A stretch of DNA of 15,760 bases from JBFXAM01 sp050184295 (lineage in GTDB: Bacteria; Planctomycetota; Phycisphaerae; UBA1845; Fen-1342): NCBI GenBank assembly GCA_050184295.1, contig JBFXAM010000105.1, positions 1 through 15,760 of the forward strand, written 5' to 3'. Position numbers and translations under genes: made by a program. Within the stretch, counting starts at the first letter, position 1. Each line of letters opens with the position of its first letter. The notes under the pieces are model-generated. The model was not told where the DNA came from. It searched no databases and saw nothing but the letters and a program-made list of their open reading frames with translations. Below are positions 14,891-15,760 of the stretch, piece after piece.

Positions 14891-14963
14891 TGGTCAGGGC
14901 CGGATTTGAACCGGCGACACATGGATTTTCAGTCCATTGCTCTACCAACTGAGCTACCTGACC
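14891..14963 (-). tRNA. tRNA-Phe (GAA anticodon)
   Basis: The reverse strand gives a 73-nt cloverleaf: acceptor GGTCAGG with CCTGACC, D arm GCTC/GAGC, anticodon stem ATGGA/TCCAT with the loop CTGAAAA (T33, anticodon GAA), variable loop GTGTC, and a T arm GCCGG-TTCAAAT-CCGGC. The discriminator is A, and no CCA is encoded. It lies 133 bp upstream of tRNA-Ala on the same strand, so the two are probably co-transcribed from a promoter between 14964 and the repeat element. Confidence 0.97.
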
Positions 14964-15129
14964 GAACCGGTTGCCCGGACGGGGTGCGTCGAGACCGCAA
15001 ACGAAAGTGCGGTTTTCGAGCCGCGCCCGCCGGGCGCGCCGCCGACCTCGCGCCCGCGCCAACTCGCGATGCGGAGCCCGAAAAAGCTATCGGCTGGTCA
15101 GGTCGGCGTCAAGACCGACGCGCGCCGAA

Positions 15130-15426
15130 GTAGTGGGTCAGTTTCGTGAAATCGTGAGTTTGAAAGGGTGGTACGGGCGTCTCGCCTGTGTCTTCCGCAT
15201 GAGCGCGCGAGACGCCCGCGCCACCCAGACCAACATGAACGGGCGAGACGCCCGTACCACCCAGACCAGCATGAACGGGCGAGACGCCCGAACCACCCAG
15301 ACCAGCATGAACGGGCGAGACGCCCGTACCACCCAGACCAGCATGAACGGGCGAGACGCCCGTACCACCCAGACCAGCATGAACGGGCGAGACGCCCGTA
15401 CCACCCGGATCAATCTGACCCACTAC
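15130..15426. mobile_element. MITE-like non-autonomous element with 12-bp terminal inverted repeats
   Basis: GTAGTGGGTCAG (15130-15141) and CTGACCCACTAC (15415-15426) are perfect inverted repeats enclosing about 300 bp. The octamer CGCGCCGA stands at 15121-15128 and again at 15428-15435, each one base outside the terminal repeat, which looks like a target-site duplication. Inside there is no transposase gene, only an AT-richer segment (15142-15166), an inverted single copy of the 36-bp core (15167-15186) and the tandem hairpin array. It lies 166 bp upstream of tRNA-Phe. Short size, terminal repeats and lack of genes fit a MITE mobilised in trans; transposition itself is inferred. Confidence 0.55.
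15199..15414. repeat. Six-unit tandem array of a 36-bp hairpin-forming repeat
   Basis: Unit starts at 15199, 15235, 15271, 15307, 15343 and 15379 with exactly 36-bp spacing. Each middle unit contains ACGGGCG-AGA-CGCCCGT, a 7-bp stem with a 3-nt loop. The first and last units have diverged, as edge units of slippage arrays often do, and one unit has a T-to-A change in the 3' arm of the stem (15294). Because 36 is a multiple of three, both strands read open (NGRDARTTQTSM on one, GGTGVSPVHAGL on the other). I treat both as chance translation. Confidence 0.9.
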
Positions 15427-15760
15427 CCGCGCCGAGCGCGCCATGTGCGTGCGTGAAAGTTTTGGCGGGCGCGGAACTTCGCCCCAACGGGGCGACGGCG
15501 TGTCGCCACGGGTGGAGCCGCGCCAGCGGCGCAACCCGTGGATCGAAAACCCGAAACGTTGCTTCCGCCCCGCAAGGGGCGGAGGAAAGTGAGGGGCGAA
15601 CCACCCGCCTTCCCTCGGCCCCTGCCGGGGCCGCAGAAGTCCGCGCGACCTTGTCCACGGGTTTCGCTCGGCCCCTGCGGGGCGCGCTCCACCCGTTGCG
15701 ACACCCCACGGCCCCAGCCGGGGCGGCAGGAAACCGCGCGACCATGTGCACGGGTTTAGG
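15427..15760. repeat. Gene-free terminal stretch of GC hairpins with a 93-bp period
   Basis: No gene is credible here. Segments 15616-15664 and 15709-15757 are related copies (about 42 of 49 identical by eye) at a spacing of 93 bp; their ends (15641-15664 and 15734-15757) differ at two positions only. Each contains a GGCCCC-NGCC-GGGGC hairpin. Other hairpins lie before them: CCACGGGT/ACCCGTGG (about 15506-15541), CCGCCCC-GCAA-GGGGCGG (about 15566-15583) and CGCCCC-AAC-GGGGCG near 15480-15494. The series reaches the window edge, so it may continue. Confidence 0.7.

Noticed and set aside
15199..15414. CRISPR array
   Set aside because: The 36-bp units follow each other with no unique spacers, and no cas gene is in the window.
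14971..15534. Open frames on both strands through the 36-bp array, encoding 12-residue repeat proteins
   Set aside because: The repeat length is a multiple of three, so several frames stay open. There is no ribosome site or conserved flanking protein, and the frames cross the element ends and tRNA-side DNA.

Overview
The window looks like a chromosomal segment of a GC-rich planctomycete, most likely of the Phycisphaerae type. Three things point there. The first is a short secreted protein ending in a PEP-CTERM sorting signal. The second is a pair of larger secreted proteins ending in the dockerin-like D-x-D-x-D repeats ('GDLNCDGVVDNFDID...') that planctomycetes attach to exported proteins. 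The third is intergenic repeats whose chance translations (GTGVSPV, NGRDART, PQSEIR) I remember as common database noise from planctomycetes and relatives. This is recognition from memory; no search was run.

Layout, left to right. A possible truncated membrane or secreted protein start lies at 1-51 (-), followed by a strong hairpin (95-126) and a PEP-CTERM protein (223-1005, -). A divergent, structured 455-bp gap leads into a three-gene ABC-2 type exporter on the + strand: ATPase 1461-2450, permease 2447-3253 with a GTGA overlap, and permease 3410-4198 after a gap that holds an inverted repeat. Next is a 901-residue secreted beta-propeller/di-haem cytochrome with a C-terminal dockerin-like domain (4568-7273, +). 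A nested inverted repeat separates it from a convergent secreted GH31 glycosidase (7391-9784, -). A secreted six-kelch-motif protein (9951-10991, +) diverges from the glycosidase. It converges on a two-gene minus-strand unit: a degenerate receiver-like protein (12274-12765) followed by a secreted, internally duplicated pilin-head-like protein with a dockerin-like tail (11179-12252).

An AT-rich regulatory-looking gap then precedes three consecutive Hsp20-family small heat shock genes (13045-13485, 13564-13968, 14007-14501, +), each with a strong Shine-Dalgarno sequence. A long hairpin separates them from tRNA-Ala(GGC) and tRNA-Phe(GAA) on the minus strand. The last 650 bp hold repeats only: a roughly 300-bp MITE-like element with 12-bp terminal inverted repeats, a possible 8-bp target duplication and a six-unit 36-bp hairpin array, then a 93-bp-period hairpin repeat that runs to the window edge.

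Functionally this is mostly cell-envelope and exported protein content (PEP-CTERM, dockerin-like, kelch, GH31, cytochrome, ABC export) beside a proteostasis cluster. No single dedicated defence or mobile gene system is visible. The most unusual content is the repeat and mobile-like DNA, the duplicated pilin-head protein and the cytochrome-propeller-dockerin fusion.
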